NCBI GenBank assembly: GCA_947313825.1
Contig: CAMZNJ010000020.1
Location: 1-33,793, forward strand
Source of the DNA: an uncultured Deferribacteraceae bacterium
Lineage (GTDB): Bacteria; Chrysiogenota; Deferribacteres; CAMZNJ01
DNA length: 33,793 nucleotides
Direction of reading: 5' to 3'
The stretch's first letter is position 1. Each line of letters begins with the position of its first letter. Below are positions 32,925 through 33,793 of the stretch, piece after piece. Below the pieces are notes generated by a model. The model was not told where the DNA came from. It saw only the letters and a list, made by a program, of their open reading frames with translations, and did no database searches. The position numbers and the translations under genes are program-made.

Positions 32925-33550
32925 TAAACTAGTACCTCCTCTACCCTTTCAACAACTGTACGGGGCATCAAGATACACCTTGCGTTGATGACATCGTACA
33001 CGTTTAGTCCGTCAACATGGAGGAGGCGAACAAAGGGGATATTTTTCATTGCGCGCAATGTTTCTGCTGAAACAGAGGAATCGTGCACAAGTAAAACTTT
33101 CCTGTCCACGCCAAGGGACTTCAGGAATTCAGCGGCATCCTTTGTTTTGCCACTTGGGACAGATAGGTTGTCGAAAAATCTGAATGCACCGTCAACATGT
33201 TTGGCACTTAGTGCACTACGCAACGCAGAGCGACGCTTCTTTTTGGGTATGCTGTAGGAGTAGTCGCGGGGTTTTGGGCCGAAAGCCACCCCACCAGTTC
33301 TCCATAGGGGCGACGCTTTGGTTCCTGCTCTTGCACGACCAGTACCTTTTTGACGCCATGGTTTTGCACCAGAAAAGCTCACTTCAGAGCGAGTTTTGGC
33401 TGAGTGCGTTCCGCTTCTACGCGATGCTAGCTGCATCACAACAACCTCATGCATTAAATGAGGTTTTATTTCGCAAGAAAATATGCTTTCAGGCAGATCT
33501 AAACTTGCGACTTTGTTGATACTCATATCAACTACATCTACTTTAGCCAT
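32924..33550 (-). CDS. rplD: Large ribosomal subunit protein L4
   Basis: The 208-residue protein has the L4 core: ASRRSGTHSAKTRSEVSFSG, then KPWRQKGTGRARAGTKASPL and FGPKPRDYSYSIPKKKRR. L4 has a loop in the exit tunnel and in some bacteria represses the S10 operon. AAAGGG precedes the ATG. It is the first ribosomal gene of the cluster in this window; rplC does not end within the 243 bp upstream. Confidence 0.97.
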   Translation of the reverse strand: MAKVDVVDMSINKVASLDLPESIFSCEIKPHLMHEVVVMQLASRRSGTHSAKTRSEVSFSGAKPWRQKGTGRARAGTKASPLWRTGGVAFGPKPRDYSYSIPKKKRRSALRSALSAKHVDGAFRFFDNLSVPSGKTKDAAEFLKSLGVDRKVLLVHDSSVSAETLRAMKNIPFVRLLHVDGLNVYDVINARCILMPRTVVERVEEVLV

Positions 33551-33793
33551 AGCTGTTTCCCTTTCTAATAAATTTATGTACTTCTATTCAACCGTCTTCG
33601 TACTTCTTATTTTTATAACATTCACAGGAGAGCAAATCGAAATATTGTAATCGCTTTTAAGGACACCTTGTGTAGGTGATGCTGAGCAAACGCATAGCAA
33701 AAGTAGCACCGGCAACACCTAGCCGTTAGGATGGGTAGTGCGTGTTGCGAATAGGGGCTACAAGTAGCTACGGCACAGGGCTTTGACTAACCA
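33551..33793. other. Non-coding sequence upstream of rplD
   Basis: In most bacteria rplC ends just before rplD, but no L3 C-terminus is readable in any minus-strand frame here. The region has an AT-rich part near rplD and a part with short inverted repeats (GCAACAC near 33711, GTGTTGC near 33742). It could hold a promoter, but I see no convincing boxes. It does not resemble a tRNA, although it ends in CCA. Confidence 0.55.

Noticed and set aside
33660-33793. Possible tRNA or small stable RNA ending in CCA at the window edge
   Set aside because: No T-loop, anticodon stem or cloverleaf is found, and it does not resemble tmRNA or RNase P RNA.

Overview
The window looks like chromosomal DNA from a diderm (Gram-negative type) bacterium. 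The evidence is an MsbA-type lipid flippase, lipopolysaccharide-core type glycosyltransferases, a membrane-anchored M23 peptidoglycan endopeptidase and GlmU. I cannot place the phylum from sequence alone. Useful clues are a ribosomal cluster without rpmD (L30) between rpsE and rplO, adk and map downstream of secY, zinc-binding S14, S4 and L24 proteins, and a prolyl-tRNA synthetase without the inserted editing domain. No tRNA, rRNA, CRISPR array, transposase or integrase was seen.

Layout. Bases 1-4252 (minus strand): the start of a family-2 glycosyltransferase, a fused family-2/family-9 glycosyltransferase and an MsbA-like ABC exporter, a plausible envelope glycolipid group. Bases 4455-10184: the only plus-strand genes in the window, a 5.7 kb phage-derived structural cassette. 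It has an SU10-type major capsid protein, two unknown proteins, a 414-bp regulatory gap, a helix-turn-helix protein, a portal protein and two small proteins, with no terminase large subunit, tail or integrase. Bases 10292-18474 (minus): glycerol-3-phosphate dehydrogenase, a small membrane protein, GlmU, an M23 peptidase, ProRS and a membrane-bound diguanylate cyclase. Bases 18607-33550 (minus): an almost complete S10-spc-alpha ribosomal supercluster from rplD to rplQ, with secY, adk, map, infA, rpmJ and rpoA.

The ribosomal genes are tightly spaced and often overlap by one base, as expected for translational coupling. The cluster is interrupted by a minisatellite-bearing gap between rplO and secY, a 378-bp leader before infA with a possible promoter, and a hairpin-containing gap between rpsN and rpsH. 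rplC does not lie within 240 bp upstream of rplD.

Two themes stand out. The first is the capsid/portal cassette. Its gene order is a circular permutation of a normal phage head module, all its reading frames are open, and a near-consensus promoter overlapped by a perfect dyad precedes its second half. It could be a domesticated head module, part of a split gene-transfer-agent or satellite system, or a prophage remnant. The second is an unusual density of short tandem repeats (9, 12 and 31/18/9 bp) in genes and intergenic DNA, including a 16-copy array that encodes the C-terminal tail of the diguanylate cyclase.
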